Positions 23,044 through 34,101 of a stretch of 64,000 nucleotides of DNA are shown in pieces. The notes under the pieces are model-generated. The model saw nothing but the letters and a program-made list of their open reading frames with translations, was not told the DNA's origin and did not search any database. Source of the DNA: an uncultured Flavobacteriales bacterium (GTDB lineage: Bacteria > Bacteroidota > Bacteroidia > Flavobacteriales_D > Parvicellaceae); assembly GCA_943788755.1 (NCBI GenBank), contig CALSRM010000003.1, positions 1,890,212-1,954,211 of the forward strand, written 5' to 3'. A program made the position numbers and the translations under genes. Position 1 is the stretch's first letter, and each line of letters opens with the position of its first letter.

Positions 23044-25969
23044 ATGAGCACAGAAGAAGAACATAGCGAAGAAGAAGAGTTGAATCAAGATGAAGCTAAT
23101 TCTGAGGAAAAAGAGGAGCTATCTGTGGAGTTGATTGAGGTTGGCGACAATGGAGTTCCAGGTGGCGGTGATGATAATATTGTATCGCTATCTGGGATGT
23201 ACGAAGAATGGTTTTTAGATTATGCCTCTTATGTAATTTTAGAAAGAGCTGTTCCAGCGCTTGAAGATGGATTAAAACCAGTACAAAGAAGGATTCTTCA
23301 CTCGTTAAATGAATTAGATGACGGCAGGTATAACAAAGTTGCCAATGTAATTGGTAATACAATGAAGTATCATCCGCATGGAGATGCATCTATTGGAGAT
23401 GCAATGGTACAGATTGGTCAAAAGGAATTGTTAATTGATTGTCAAGGGAACTGGGGTAACACTTTAACAGGAGATGGAGCTGCTGCACCTCGTTATATTG
23501 AAGCACGTTTAACCAAATTTGCAAAACACGTAGTATTTAACCCTAAAACAACAGTTTGGCTTTCATCTTATGATGGTAGAAATAAAGAACCAGATAACCT
23601 TCCTGTTAAATTTCCATTGCTATTAGCACAGGGAGCTGAAGGGATAGCGGTAGGTATGGCGTGTAAAATATTGCCGCATAATTTTATCGAGCTAATTGAT
23701 GCCTCTATTAGTCATCTCAGAGGCAAAAAAGTAGATATTTACCCTGACTTCCCACATGGAGGAATGGCGGACTTTACGAATTATAATGCAGGCTTAAGAG
23801 GTGGTAAAGTTCGCGTTCGTGCTACAATAACTAAAGTAGATAAAAAGACACTTAAGATTAGCGATATACCTTTTGGAACAACAACTGACACGTTAATTGA
23901 TTCCATTGTAAAAGCAACGGAGAAGAATAAGATTAAAGTTAAAAAGGTAGAAGATAATACGGCTGCAATTGCAGAAATAATTATTCATTTACCTACTGGA
24001 GTTTCTCCAGACAAGATGATTGATGCATTGTATGCATTTACAAATTGTGAAGTTTCTATTTCTCCAAATGCTGCTGTTATTCAGGGAGGAAATAAGCCTG
24101 TTTTTATAAGCGTCAATGAAATGCTAAAGCATTCGACTGATAGAACAGTTGATTTGTTGAAGCTGGAGCTAGAAATCCGCAAGGCTGAATTGGAGAACCA
24201 ATGGCATTGGGCTTCTTTAGAACGGATTTTTATTGAAAATAGAATTTACCGCGATATTGAAGAGGAAGAAACTTGGGAAGGTGTAATTTCTGCAATTGAT
24301 AAGGGGTTAAAACCGCATACTAAACATCTTAAAAGAAAGGTGAATGAAGAGGATATTGTTCGCTTGACAGAAATTAAAATTAAGAGGATATCAAAATTTG
24401 ATGCCTTTAAAGCGGATGAAACTATAGCCAAAATAGAAGAAGCTTTAAAAGAAGTTCAAGGATATTTAGATAATTTAATTCCTTTTGCAATTGATTACTT
24501 TAAGGATTTAAAAGATACTTACGGAGAGGGTAGAGAGCGTAAGACTGAAATAAGAATTTTTGATAGTATATCTGCCAAGAAAGTTATCGTTACTAACAAA
24601 AAACTTTACGTAAACAGAGAAGAAGGTTTTATTGGCTGGACACTTCGTAAAGATGAATTTATTTCTGATTGTTCTGAGATTGACGACGTAATTGTCTTTT
24701 TCGCTACAGGTAAAATGCTTGTAACGCGTGTATCGGATAAGAAATTTGTTGGTAAGGGAATTATACACGTAAGTGTTTGGAAAAAAGGAGACAAAAGAAC
24801 TATTTATCACTTGATTTATCAAGATGGTAAAGGCGGTGCCTCTTACATGAAGCGTTTTGATGTAAGCAGCATTACCAGAGATAAGGAGTACGACTTAACA
24901 AATGGTGCTACTGGTTCGAAGGTGCATTATTTATCTTGTAATCCGAATGGAAGGAAAGAAGTTGTTGCCGTAAAGATGCGTCCAAAACCAAACTTAAAAA
25001 AGTTAAGATTTGATATCGATTTTGAAGAATTGATAATTAAGGGTAGGGGCTCTAAAGGGAATCGTGTTACAAAAGACATGATTAGCAAAGTAGAGCAAAA
25101 AGAAGTTGGAGGTTCCACATTAGCTGCTCGTAAAGTCTGGTGGGACGATGTTGTTCGGAGGTTGAACGATGATGGAAGAGGAACGCTTCTGGGTGAATTT
25201 AGAGGTGAGGATAAGATTTTAACCTTACATCAATCTGGAAATTATAAATTAAGTGGATTTGAGTTAGCGACGAAGTTTGACCATGATTTGATTAGTATTG
25301 AAAAATGGAAGCCAAGTCATCCCGTGGCTGCTGTTTATTGGAGCTCTGTCAAGGAGTTGTATTATATAAAACGATTCTTAGTGGAATCTTCTTCTAAGAA
25401 AGTATTGTTTATACCTGAAGAAGAAGGAGTAGAGTTGGTAGTTGCCTCCACACAGCATAAACCTAAGATTAAAATTGTTTACAATAAGCGTTTAAAAGAA
25501 ACCAAACACCTTAAAGACAAGGTAGAGGAAGTAAACGACATTATTGATATAAAAGGCTTAAAAGCGCAAGGGAATCAGCTTACAAAACTAGCGGTAAAAG
25601 ATATTGAGTTATTGGCTACAGTTGAAGGAGAAGAATGGCCTGTTGAGGTTTTTGAGGAACCAATAGCTCAAATTGTAGAGGAACAAATTGATGAAACGGT
25701 TTCTGAGGAGTTACGGAAAACGAGGTCTCGTAGGTGCAGAAATACCTTCAGAAGAAGTAGCTGATCCTGAAACGGAAGATTTTCAAAAGAAGGCTAAAGC
25801 AAAGCCTGCTAAGAAATCAAAACCAGTCAAGGATGATAAACCTGTTGAGATGGAATGGGATATAGCACCTGTAAAAAAAGCTGATGAAGATAAACCTGCC
25901 AAGAAAAAGAATCCTTCGAAAGGGACTGTCAATGAGGATGATGAGGATGGACAGATAACTCTGTTTTAG
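23044..25969 (+). CDS. parC: DNA topoisomerase IV subunit A with charged C-terminal tail, one frameshift
   Basis: Reading through a +1 shift near 25711-25735 gives about 974 residues. An acidic leader (first ~45 residues) precedes the breakage-reunion domain (YASYVILERAVPALEDGLKPVQRRI ...), with the catalytic tyrosine in APRYIEARL and the quinolone-pocket GDASIGDAMV. The C-terminal beta-pinwheel follows. The tail, only seen after correcting the shift, is Lys/Pro/Asp-rich (KAKAKPAKKSKPVKDDK) and ends GQITLF, a clamp-binding-like QxxLF peptide. It cuts and passes DNA duplexes together with ParE. The lysine-rich tail could contact DNA or the replisome. Confidence in the tail depends on the frame correction. 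Confidence 0.9.
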
Positions 25970-26068
25970 TTAATAATTGCAGATAAAATATCGAATCAGT
26001 AGCCATTCTTACTGCCAATTATAACACAGTTATAGCTAAAAAATTATTGCTAAGAAAAGCACCCCCAA

Positions 26069-26572
26069 ATGATTACTAAAGTAACCGTGAAAACAATTTA
26101 CAATTGCTCGCTTGAAAGAGCATTTAAGACCCCTATGCTTTGTGATGTAGCCAAAATTCATACGGGATATTGGATTATGCCTAAGGTTACGCATTGCACG
26201 GAAGATGAAAATTGGGGGATTCCTGGCAATAGTAAAAAAGTATTTTTTGCAAAGTCATTTACGCAAAAAGGAGGATGGGGGTCAATGGATAAGGTTATTG
26301 AGCGAATTGAAAACAAATATTGGAAAATAGAAGTGAGTCGATTTTCAAACTTGGATGTTGGGGTTTTTTAAATTTGTTGGAGAATGGAGCACTACTGAAA
26401 TTGAACCAATAAAATTCAAATTGAATATACCTATTCAATGCATTCAAAGAGTAAAATTCTTTATCCTTTAAATTGGTTGTTTGCAAAACTTTTTTGGAAA
26501 GTTTATATGAAAAGAGTTTTAGAAAATATTAGAAATATGGCTTCTGCTAACGAGCCATATCTTTTTCCTTAA
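26069..26572 (+). CDS. SRPBCC-like protein, two frameshifts in sequence
   Basis: The ORF as written stops after 100 residues (MITKVTVKTIYNCSLERAFK ...). Family-like sequence continues in other frames: LGFFKFVGEWSTTEIEP and then KIQIEYTYSMHSKSKILYPLNWLFAKLFW, ending NEPYLFP. The breaks are near 26353-26358 (one extra base) and near 26409 (one missing or two extra bases). The restored length is about 166 residues. The beginning, with FKTPMLCDVAKIHTGYW, and the WxxxxE strands resemble polyketide-cyclase/START-like (SRPBCC) proteins, which bind hydrophobic ligands. No partner is nearby. The last 54 bases overlap the convergent redoxin gene. Confidence 0.6.
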
Positions 26573-27345
26573 TCGATTTATATATATTTTCTTAACAATT
26601 GTTCCTCCTGTATGCTCAATTTGCAAGAGATAAATACCATTGGTTAAGAAAGATGTGTCAAAACTATTGTGGTTATTGCCTTCCATTCTTTTTATAATTT
26701 GTCCAGTGATGTCGATAATATTTAAAGACTCCAATTTATTGATATTTTTCAAAATAATTTTTTTGTTTGTGTTGTCCACAATTATTTCTATGGCTTCTTC
26801 ATTTTCATTGACAATAAGTGCTCCAGGACAGGCATCTGCTTTTTGAAATAACTCTGCAGTTGAATAACTGATGTCCATTATTTCGGTAGTTTTATCAGTA
26901 CATATTTTATATACTATTGGATAATAATTCACATTGTAATTTGTAAATATTCCTCTATCCGGGTTTTCTGCATTGATTTTAGGAATAGAGCTTCCAGTAA
27001 TCCAATCTCCCTGAGTCCATCCTGCGGTTCCATTAAACTCGTTTGTGCCATTCCATTGATCGTATTCAATCATTATAACCATTATTTGGTCGGTTCCACT
27101 GGTCCATAAGTTTGATATAGGCTTTCCAATTTCCCGTATTATGATAGCTCCAACAAGAAGGACAATGGCAAGCAAAAAACTCAACAAATACAGTCTTTCC
27201 TTCTGCTAAATACTGATGCAGATGGTGCCAGTTTCCATTAATATCTGTTAGATTGAAATCTGGAGCAATTGAACCATTTGTTAATTGCGCATGCGAAGAA
27301 TGTGAAATTACAAGAAATGCAATAATTGTTCTTCAGTATTTTCAC
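26519..27345 (-). CDS. Redoxin-like secreted protein with T9SS sorting domain, two frameshifts
   Basis: Reading through two +1 shifts (near 27327-27332 and near 27098) gives about 274 residues from a GTG. It has a signal peptide (TIIAFLVISHSSHAQ), then a thioredoxin/peroxiredoxin-like start (GSIAPDFNLTDINGNWHHLH, TVFVEFFACHCPSCWSYH) with the CxCPxC redox-type motif. A region of about 90 residues follows, then a T9SS type A sorting domain (LESLNIIDITGQIIKRM, FLTNGIYLLQIE). Thioredoxin-fold proteins with sorting domains are common in Bacteroidota. Whether it is a disulfide reductase or only shares the fold is unclear. The C-terminal residues after KKIYIN are atypical, so another small shift near 26570 is possible. 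Confidence 0.65.
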
Positions 27346-27508
27346 AAGCGTTTATTTATACTATTACAATGCTAAAGTAGACCAAATTATTAATAAAATT
27401 ATTACAATAGAATAAACCTTAGCAAGTTTGCCTACTGCGAATATATAATCTTGTTCATTCGTTAGTTTCTATTTATATTGCTCAAAATTAATATTGAGGA
27501 AGCGTAAA

Positions 27509-27982
27509 ATGAAGGAAGATTTCACTATTCATATTTGTAATTCAAAAGAGGAATTCGCCATTGCTAGAATTATTACCCAAGATTACTTGAAGTGGTTAGG
27601 AATGAATCTTGATTTTCAAAATACGAAGAAAGAGTTTCAAGTGTTCGAAACAATGTATGGCAAACCTGGTGGTTGTTTTATCTATGCTACAATAAATGGA
27701 GCTATTGCGGGTGGTGTAGCGATTCGGAAATTAGATGCAAAAATTTGTGAAATGAAGCGTCTGTTCGTTTATCGCTCTTTTCAAGGAAAGGGATTGGGAG
27801 AGGTTCTTTGTAATAAAATTATTTCAATAGCTCGTGAGGTGGGTTACTGCAAGATGAGACTGGATACAGTATCAAAACTTAAAAGTGCTATAGGGTTGTA
27901 TAAAAAAATAGGGTTTTATGAAATCGAGGCATATTGTCCCAATCCAGATCCTACTGTGAAATATATGGAGCTGGAAATTTGA
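27509..27982 (+). CDS. GNAT family N-acetyltransferase
   Basis: The 157-residue protein starts at the ATG at 27509 (MKEDFTIHI). It has a GNAT fold with CEMKRLFVYRSFQGKGLGEVLCNKI, in which RSFQGKGLG is the acetyl-CoA pyrophosphate-binding Q/RxxGxG/A motif, followed by the C-terminal LRLDT-like MRLDTV and the YKKIGFYEIEAY strand. It transfers acetyl from acetyl-CoA to an unknown amine. It stands alone, with a bidirectional terminator downstream. Confidence 0.88.
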   Translation: MKEDFTIHICNSKEEFAIARIITQDYLKWLGMNLDFQNTKKEFQVFETMYGKPGGCFIYATINGAIAGGVAIRKLDAKICEMKRLFVYRSFQGKGLGEVLCNKIISIAREVGYCKMRLDTVSKLKSAIGLYKKIGFYEIEAYCPNPDPTVKYMELEI

Positions 27983-28053
27983 ATTATTTAGTGAATCGGA
28001 ATATGTGTAATTGAAAATTTCAGCTACTGCCAAAATACTTTAACTTATATAAT

Positions 28054-28088
28054 AAAAAAGCTGAACAATGCATACATTGTTCAGCTTT
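28054..28088. terminator. Bidirectional terminator between the GNAT and PA-domain genes
   Basis: AAAGCTGAACAATG, loop CATA, CATTGTTCAGCTTT. The A-run before and T-run after let it serve both convergent genes. Confidence 0.85.
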
Positions 28089-28143
28089 AGTTAACCTTAT
28101 TGATTCCTTAATAAGCAGTATCTGCTATTAAGGATAATTTATG

Positions 28144-29890
28144 TTATTTGTTTATAACAACATTAAAGTTAGCAACACTTCCGCTACTCATTTCGGAATG
28201 GAATACGTAGGCTCCATTTGGTAAATTTGAAACATCAATTTTAGTTACGTCATTTGAAAGCATTGAAACAGAAACTGTTTTAACAATTTTTCCAGACATA
28301 TCTGAAATTGTAATTGTAGCATCACCTTCTAATTTTCCAAAAGGAATACTGATGTAATTAGATGTTGGATTAGGGTACGGTATAATTTTAGCGTTTTCAG
28401 AAGTAGATTCCTCTATTCCTATTGAAGCTACTTCAATCATTGGAATCTGAATTCTTGGCATGTCACTATTGCCAAACCCAAGACCATACCAAGTTGCAGC
28501 ACCATCGGCATCGGTACCATAAATAACTGAGATAGGTTCATCATACAAACTATCCTGGTTTAATTGATAATCTTGAGTTGTATTGCAAGGCATTTGAAAT
28601 TCTGGACTAAAAGCAGTTATGCAGAATAGGTAGCGTTGGTTATCCACTAATGCAATATTTTCTTCAAAGTTTAAAAATACATTTTGATTTTGTAAGTCAG
28701 AGTCATATACGTATGATCCATAAGCTATTTCGGTTAACGCTGATAGGGCAAAATTTGGGTCGCTAATGCCCGTAAAGGAATCATCCCAGCTATAAGCTCG
28801 CCCCTCTATGTATTCATTGTCTAATGGAACATCCACTTACCGGAGATGTTGCTCCTGCAAATTCAATTCCGGTAACACCAACTCTGCTTGCGTTCGGATT
28901 AGAGAAAGCAATACAAAACCTTTGTTCATCAGCTGCATCTAAAGCCACAGATCTTCTAGCCGTGCCTCCTGTCATTTCCATTGTTAAAGAATCATAACCG
29001 CAATAAGAGAAACCTTCACCCGTGATAGAAAAATCAGCTGACCTATTGTTATCACTCATATATTCGTCAGCATTGTCACTGGTAATTTCATAGATTGTAT
29101 GGTAATAACCTACATTATAGTTCGGCTGTGAAAAAGTTGGTAAAACCACGAAAGCACTATCTCCAGCTGCAATATCTAAAGGGGTTGAACTTCCAGTATA
29201 TAGAGAGTTTCCTCCTAATTTTATGTCAGCTGAAAGTATAACATTTGTCTGATTCAATACTCCCAAATTATAAATCCAAGTTCCAACTTCAACACTAAAT
29301 TCAGAAGCATTTTGTGCTAAAATTTGCGGAGTTACTGCGCTAGGAGCTCGTAGCATATGCTCTTGATTAAAACCGATATCATAATCAAAAAGGCCATTTT
29401 TAGTTCCGTAAAATATTTCTACATCAGTTCCAGCATCCATTTGAGCTCTGATAGCAGCACCAGTAACGGAAGAAATCATTAAAACAGGCACACTTACACT
29501 TGGACCATCTGTACCAGGTCCCATTCCAACAACTCCCGGAGCTATATTAATAATGATTACGCCAATAGCGCCTGCGTTTTCTGCATTTAATGCTTTTGTT
29601 CCAAATTCACATGAGCCTCTATATAATACGGCAATTTTCCCAGTTAAGTCAGCACTTAATGGATTACAAGACAAGGTATCTCCTCCAGAATCAGCTACCA
29701 ATTGCAGTGTTCCTTGGATAAAATTTGATGGGATGGTCATGTCTGGTGTTAAGGGCCAAGTTCCAACGTCAACCCCATCAAAAGGGTATTCACCCGCAAT
29801 TGCTGCAGGCGATTCAACATTAAAAATAACTTGAGCATTAGCGCAAATAGTAACAAGTGCCAAAGTTGTTAAAAGGTAAATTCTTTTCAT
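28144..29890 (-). CDS. PA-domain protein with T9SS sorting domain, one frameshift
   Basis: Read through one +1 shift near 28833 it gives about 581 residues. A signal peptide (MKRIYLLTTLALVTICANAQ) is followed by a protease-associated domain (LTGKIAVLYRGSCEFGTKA, AGAIGVIIIN, VPVLMISSVTGAAI), then beta-rich sequence, and a C-terminal type A sorting domain (IIPYPNPTSNYISIPF ... LPNGAYVFHS). PA domains usually accompany proteases and bind substrate peptides, but no peptidase domain is visible here. It is probably a secreted or surface protein with a binding role. In frame 0 the chain stops after SPVSGCSIRQ; the next frame continues DVPLDNEYIEGRAYSW in register. Confidence 0.8.
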
Positions 29891-30025
29891 AGTGTATGAT
29901 TGTTAGTTTGTAAAAAGGTTAAAACCCAAAAATAGTAAAAAAAGAAAGGGTTTTAAGTATTATCAACTAAAAAATTCATTCTGTCGATTTATATTCTGTT
30001 TTCCTCTCCGAAAAAACATGTTTAG

Positions 30026-31252
30026 TCAATAGTTAGACTTGTATTTATTTGCTCCCGTCTTCATACGTATGTGAATGATTAGTGCTGAGATAATTGTAAG
30101 CCATCCAATTAGAGCGATTGAGGTATTAATATTCCAGATATCTGATATAATCCCTGTTATTATTGCTCCAAAAGCATATCCAGAATCTCTCCATAATCTA
30201 AATATACCGATGCTTTTGGCTCTTTGTTCGGGGTGAGTATAATCACCTATTCCAGCAAGGAATGTTGGATAAACAATTGCGGTTCCTATACCAAGAACCG
30301 ATGATAATAGTGCAAAGTGCCAAAATGTTGTTGCATAAATCATGGATAAAAGAGCAGCTCCTTGAAGAAGCATTCCGAGGAATAGCATTTTCTTTTTGTC
30401 AAAAACATCAGCCATTTTACCCGTGAATAATTGACCAACTCCCCAAAATATAGGATAGACTGCTACGATGGTTGCTATTTCGTCTAGTTTAAAATGTTTT
30501 GTAGCTAATAGTATGGGGAATAATCCCCAAACCATTCCATCATTTAAGTTGTTAACTAATCCAGCTTGCGATATAGAGCCAAGGTTTCTGTCTTTCCAAG
30601 TAGTTTCCCAAAATATGTTTTTCAGTTTTTTAATACTGCTAACAGCTGTCTCTTTTGCTACATGCTGAATTGTATCTTTCACCAAGATCCACGAGCCCAA
30701 TAGTCCTAAAATAGAAAAACCAACTCCTAAATAGAAAGGATAAGGTCGTAAACCGTATTCACTTGCAATCCAGCCAGTAAGAAATGCAATTCCACCTACC
30801 GCTAAATACCCTGCAGATTCATTGAGACCCATAGCCAAACCTCTTTGCTTTTCGCCAACCAAATCAATTTTCATAACAACCGTACTCGACCATGTTAACC
30901 CTTGGTTAATTCCCAACAGAACATTCGCAAAAATAATCCAGTTCCAGTTACTCGAGTACATTAGAATGAATGGAATAGGTAAAGCAAAAATCCATCCAAT
31001 AACCAATAAGTTTTTTCGACCTATTTTATTGGCAAATGCACCAGTGAAATAATTGGTAATAGCTTTAGTAAAGCCAAATACAATAATAAAAGATAGGATT
31101 ACTGCATTTCCTTTCAAACTAAATACACTTTCTGCTAATTCTGGTAAAATGGTTCGTTCCATTCCAACCATTCCACCAACAAATCCGTTAATAAGAACAA
31201 GTAGCGAAAATTGTTTCCAGTTTTCTGTAAGACCTAATTTAACTTGAGACAT
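30026..31252 (-). CDS. MFS transporter
   Basis: The 408-residue protein has about twelve hydrophobic helices in two halves of six, separated by a basic cytoplasmic loop (KETAVSSIKKLKNIFW). The MFS signature lies in the loop between helices 2 and 3 (GAFANKIGRKNLLVIG, of the GxxaDRxGRR type), with a weaker copy in the second half (GKMADVFDKKKMLFLG). It is an inner-membrane secondary transporter. The substrate cannot be told, and neighbours give no hint. It is divergent from tex. Confidence 0.88.
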   Translation of the reverse strand: MSQVKLGLTENWKQFSLLVLINGFVGGMVGMERTILPELAESVFSLKGNAVILSFIIVFGFTKAITNYFTGAFANKIGRKNLLVIGWIFALPIPFILMYSSNWNWIIFANVLLGINQGLTWSSTVVMKIDLVGEKQRGLAMGLNESAGYLAVGGIAFLTGWIASEYGLRPYPFYLGVGFSILGLLGSWILVKDTIQHVAKETAVSSIKKLKNIFWETTWKDRNLGSISQAGLVNNLNDGMVWGLFPILLATKHFKLDEIATIVAVYPIFWGVGQLFTGKMADVFDKKKMLFLGMLLQGAALLSMIYATTFWHFALLSSVLGIGTAIVYPTFLAGIGDYTHPEQRAKSIGIFRLWRDSGYAFGAIITGIISDIWNINTSIALIGWLTIISALIIHIRMKTGANKYKSNY

Positions 31253-31388
31253 ATTTTACAAATATATCAACTGTAGAATTAATCGAGGTGATGAATCTTA
31301 AATAAGGCTATGATAGTTGGAAACAATTTATATTGAAACGAAAAAGTCGGTATATAATTTTTATACTTGTGATACTAAAATTTTAACC

Positions 31389-33506
31389 ATGTCATTACCC
31401 ATATCTTTTATTTCGAAATCATTGTCTATTTCCGAAAAGCAAGTTTCGACTACAATAAATTTACTCGAGGAAAAAGCAACTGTTCCTTTTATTTCGCGCT
31501 ATCGAAAACAAATGACAGGTGGGTTGGATGAAGTCCAAATTGATAACATTCAAATGGCTTTTTTAAAATTAAAGGATTTAGAGAAGCGTAAAAAAACCAT
31601 TTTAGAAACTATTTTGGATCAAGGGAATCTAATTCAGGAATTAAAAGAAAAAATTGAAAACTCATGGGACAGTAACCAATTAGAAGATCTCTATTTACCA
31701 TTTAAGCCAAGAAGAAAATCAAGAGCTGATAAAGCAATTGAATTAGGGCTAGAGCCTTTAGCAAAGATGCTAATGTCGCAACAGGGAGCTAGTTTTAGTT
31801 CAATGGCAGAGCGATTTGTTAAAGGAGAAGTTGAGAATATTAACGAAGCAATTAAAGGAGCTCAAGATATTGCTGCATTATGGATTAGTGAAAGACAATA
31901 CATTCGTCAAAAAATTAGAGGATTGTTTTGGAGAAAAGGCGTGCTCAAATCCAAAATGGTAAAAGGAAAAGAGGAAGAAGGCGAAAAGTTTAAGGATTAT
32001 TTCTCTTTCGAAGAACCAATTAAAAGAATTAAGTCACATCGCTTTTTAGCTGTTTATAGAGGGCAAAAAGAAGGTGTTTTGAAAGTTGCAATTGAACCGC
32101 CAACCAAAGAAGCAATTCTAATGGTCGCTGATTCCGTTTTAAAGCGAGACGGTGATTTTAAAAAGGAAATACAAGAAGTAGTTAAAGATGTTTATACACG
32201 GTTATTAAAAATATCCATAGAGACAGAAGTAAAAAAAGACCTAAAAACACAAGCAGATGTAGAAGCGATAAAAGTATTTGCTGAAAATTTGCGTCAACTA
32301 TTATTACAATCTCCGTTAGGAGGAAAAAGAATTTTAGCTATCGATCCCGGATTTCGTTCGGGATGCAAAGTTGTTTGTTTGAGTGAAAATGGAGACTTAG
32401 TTGGTAATTCTAGTATTTTTCCGCATCCTCCTCAAAACAAAACAACAGATGCCATGAAGAAGATATCTACTATGGTGCAGCAATATAAAATTGAAGCTAT
32501 CGCTATAGGTAATGGAACAGCAGGTAGAGAGACTGAAGCTTTTATTAAAAGAATTCGATTCAACACAAAAGTAAATGTCTATATAGTAAATGAAGCTGGT
32601 GCTTCTATTTATTCAGCTTCAAAAATTGCCAGAGAGGAGTTTCCAGATTACGATGTAACGGTTCGTGGAGCAGTTTCTATTGGAAGAAGGTTAATGGATC
32701 CGCTTGCTGAGTTGGTTAAAATAGATCCAAAGAGTATTGGTGTTGGTCAATATCAACATGATGTAGATCAAGCTGTATTAAAACAAAGGCTTGATTCGGT
32801 TGTTGAAAGTAGTGTAAATAGAGTAGGAGTCGATGTAAATACAGCGAGTAAGTATATTTTGACATACGTTTCTGGAATTGGACCGCAAATAGCAGAAAAC
32901 ATTGTCGCATACAGAAAACAAAATGGTGACTTTACCGCTCGAAAAGAATTGAACAAAGTACCAAAATTAGGAACAAAAGCATTTGAGCAAAGTGCAGGTT
33001 TTCTGCGTATTTCAAATGCAGAAAATCCATTGGATAATAGTGCTGTTCATCCAGAGAGTTATTCTCTGGTGCAGAAAATGGCAAAAGATGCAAAGTGTTC
33101 ATTGAACGAATTAATTGGAAATGAAGCGTTGGTAGGTGATCTCGATATTAAAAATTATATTACCAAAGAAGTAGGGGAACTAACCCTTAATGACTTGATA
33201 AAAGAATTGGTTAAGCCTAGTAGAGATCCTCGTAAAATTGCCCGCGTTTTCGAATTTGATAAGCGCTTAAGAAGCATTGCCGATGTAGAACAGGGAATGG
33301 AAATAGTCGGTATAGTAAACAACGTTACTAATTTTGGAGCTTTTGTAGATATCGGAATAAAAGAAAGTGGCTTAATCCATATCTCCAATCTCGCAGATAG
33401 TTATGTAAGCAACCCTGCTGATATAGTTTCTGTGCATCAACATGTTCAGGCTAAAGTAATTTCTATAGATGTTGATCGGAAACGAATTGGATTAAAATTA
33501 ATCTAG
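31389..33506 (+). CDS. tex: Tex family RNA-binding transcription accessory protein
   Basis: The protein is about 705 residues from the ATG at 31389 (MSLPISFISKSLSIS). An earlier in-frame ATG at 31317 would add a non-conserved leader. The domain order is the N-terminal Tex helical bundle (ATVPFISRYRKQMTGGLDEVQ, a hallmark), a YqgF-like RNase H fold (ILAIDPGFRSGCKVVCL), helix-hairpin-helix motifs (YVSGIGPQIAENIVAYR), and a C-terminal S1 domain (GMEIVGIVNNVTNFGAFVDIG). Tex binds RNA and polymerase and affects transcription of stress and virulence genes. All parts are intact. Confidence 0.95.
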   Translation: MSLPISFISKSLSISEKQVSTTINLLEEKATVPFISRYRKQMTGGLDEVQIDNIQMAFLKLKDLEKRKKTILETILDQGNLIQELKEKIENSWDSNQLEDLYLPFKPRRKSRADKAIELGLEPLAKMLMSQQGASFSSMAERFVKGEVENINEAIKGAQDIAALWISERQYIRQKIRGLFWRKGVLKSKMVKGKEEEGEKFKDYFSFEEPIKRIKSHRFLAVYRGQKEGVLKVAIEPPTKEAILMVADSVLKRDGDFKKEIQEVVKDVYTRLLKISIETEVKKDLKTQADVEAIKVFAENLRQLLLQSPLGGKRILAIDPGFRSGCKVVCLSENGDLVGNSSIFPHPPQNKTTDAMKKISTMVQQYKIEAIAIGNGTAGRETEAFIKRIRFNTKVNVYIVNEAGASIYSASKIAREEFPDYDVTVRGAVSIGRRLMDPLAELVKIDPKSIGVGQYQHDVDQAVLKQRLDSVVESSVNRVGVDVNTASKYILTYVSGIGPQIAENIVAYRKQNGDFTARKELNKVPKLGTKAFEQSAGFLRISNAENPLDNSAVHPESYSLVQKMAKDAKCSLNELIGNEALVGDLDIKNYITKEVGELTLNDLIKELVKPSRDPRKIARVFEFDKRLRSIADVEQGMEIVGIVNNVTNFGAFVDIGIKESGLIHISNLADSYVSNPADIVSVHQHVQAKVISIDVDRKRIGLKLI

Positions 33507-33534
33507 CAACCGGCGAAAAGGAAATTTAAAACAA

Positions 33535-33999
33535 TTACAAAGAACCAATAGCTTTTTTCAAGGCCATTATATATCCAAAGTGCAAACCTTCGTGCACATT
33601 ATTAAAAGCAATTGCCTTTTCTGTGCTGCTCAGAGTGATATTGTAACTTGCAGTATATTCAGAATATTCCGTAAATAAACCACTATCATAATCTTGTTGC
33701 ATTAGTTTTGCAGAAGATATTAATAGTCCTTTAATTTCGTTGATTTCATTTTCTGATACATTTTTTGGCGCTGAAGTTCCTTTCCTATATTTCTCGATTA
33801 ATTCTCCAGGTATAACTGGACTCTGGCCACTTAATTTATAAACTAGTAATTGCTGCGTGGCTAAGTTGTGAGCTGCATTCCAAATAATGTTGTTGTTAAA
33901 CCCATTTGGAATTTTCGTTAACTCGTCAATGGATAAGTCCTTAATTGAATTAAGTAGATTTTTTCGGGTAATCAGTAAAATTTCAAATTCTTGATCCAT
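33535..33999 (-). CDS. DinB-like four-helix protein
   Basis: The 154-residue, all-helical cytoplasmic protein matches the DinB/YfiT pattern. A first helix (EFEILLITRKNLLNSI) is followed by an early metal-ligand histidine in IIWNAAHNLATQQLL, and the final helix has two histidines four apart in NNVHEGLHFGYIMALKKAI. DinB proteins are often zinc or nickel enzymes, such as thiol transferases, but most are uncharacterised. No partner gene is evident. Confidence 0.75.
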   Translation of the reverse strand: MDQEFEILLITRKNLLNSIKDLSIDELTKIPNGFNNNIIWNAAHNLATQQLLVYKLSGQSPVIPGELIEKYRKGTSAPKNVSENEINEIKGLLISSAKLMQQDYDSGLFTEYSEYTASYNITLSSTEKAIAFNNVHEGLHFGYIMALKKAIGSL

Positions 34000-34101
34000 T
34001 GTATTGTTGTTTGAAAAAAAATCATTTCCTAGCGTTCGAGGTGTAATATAGTAATAAACAGCTCGTAAAAATCTGAAAGTAACAGCTACTTTAGAATTTT
34101 A

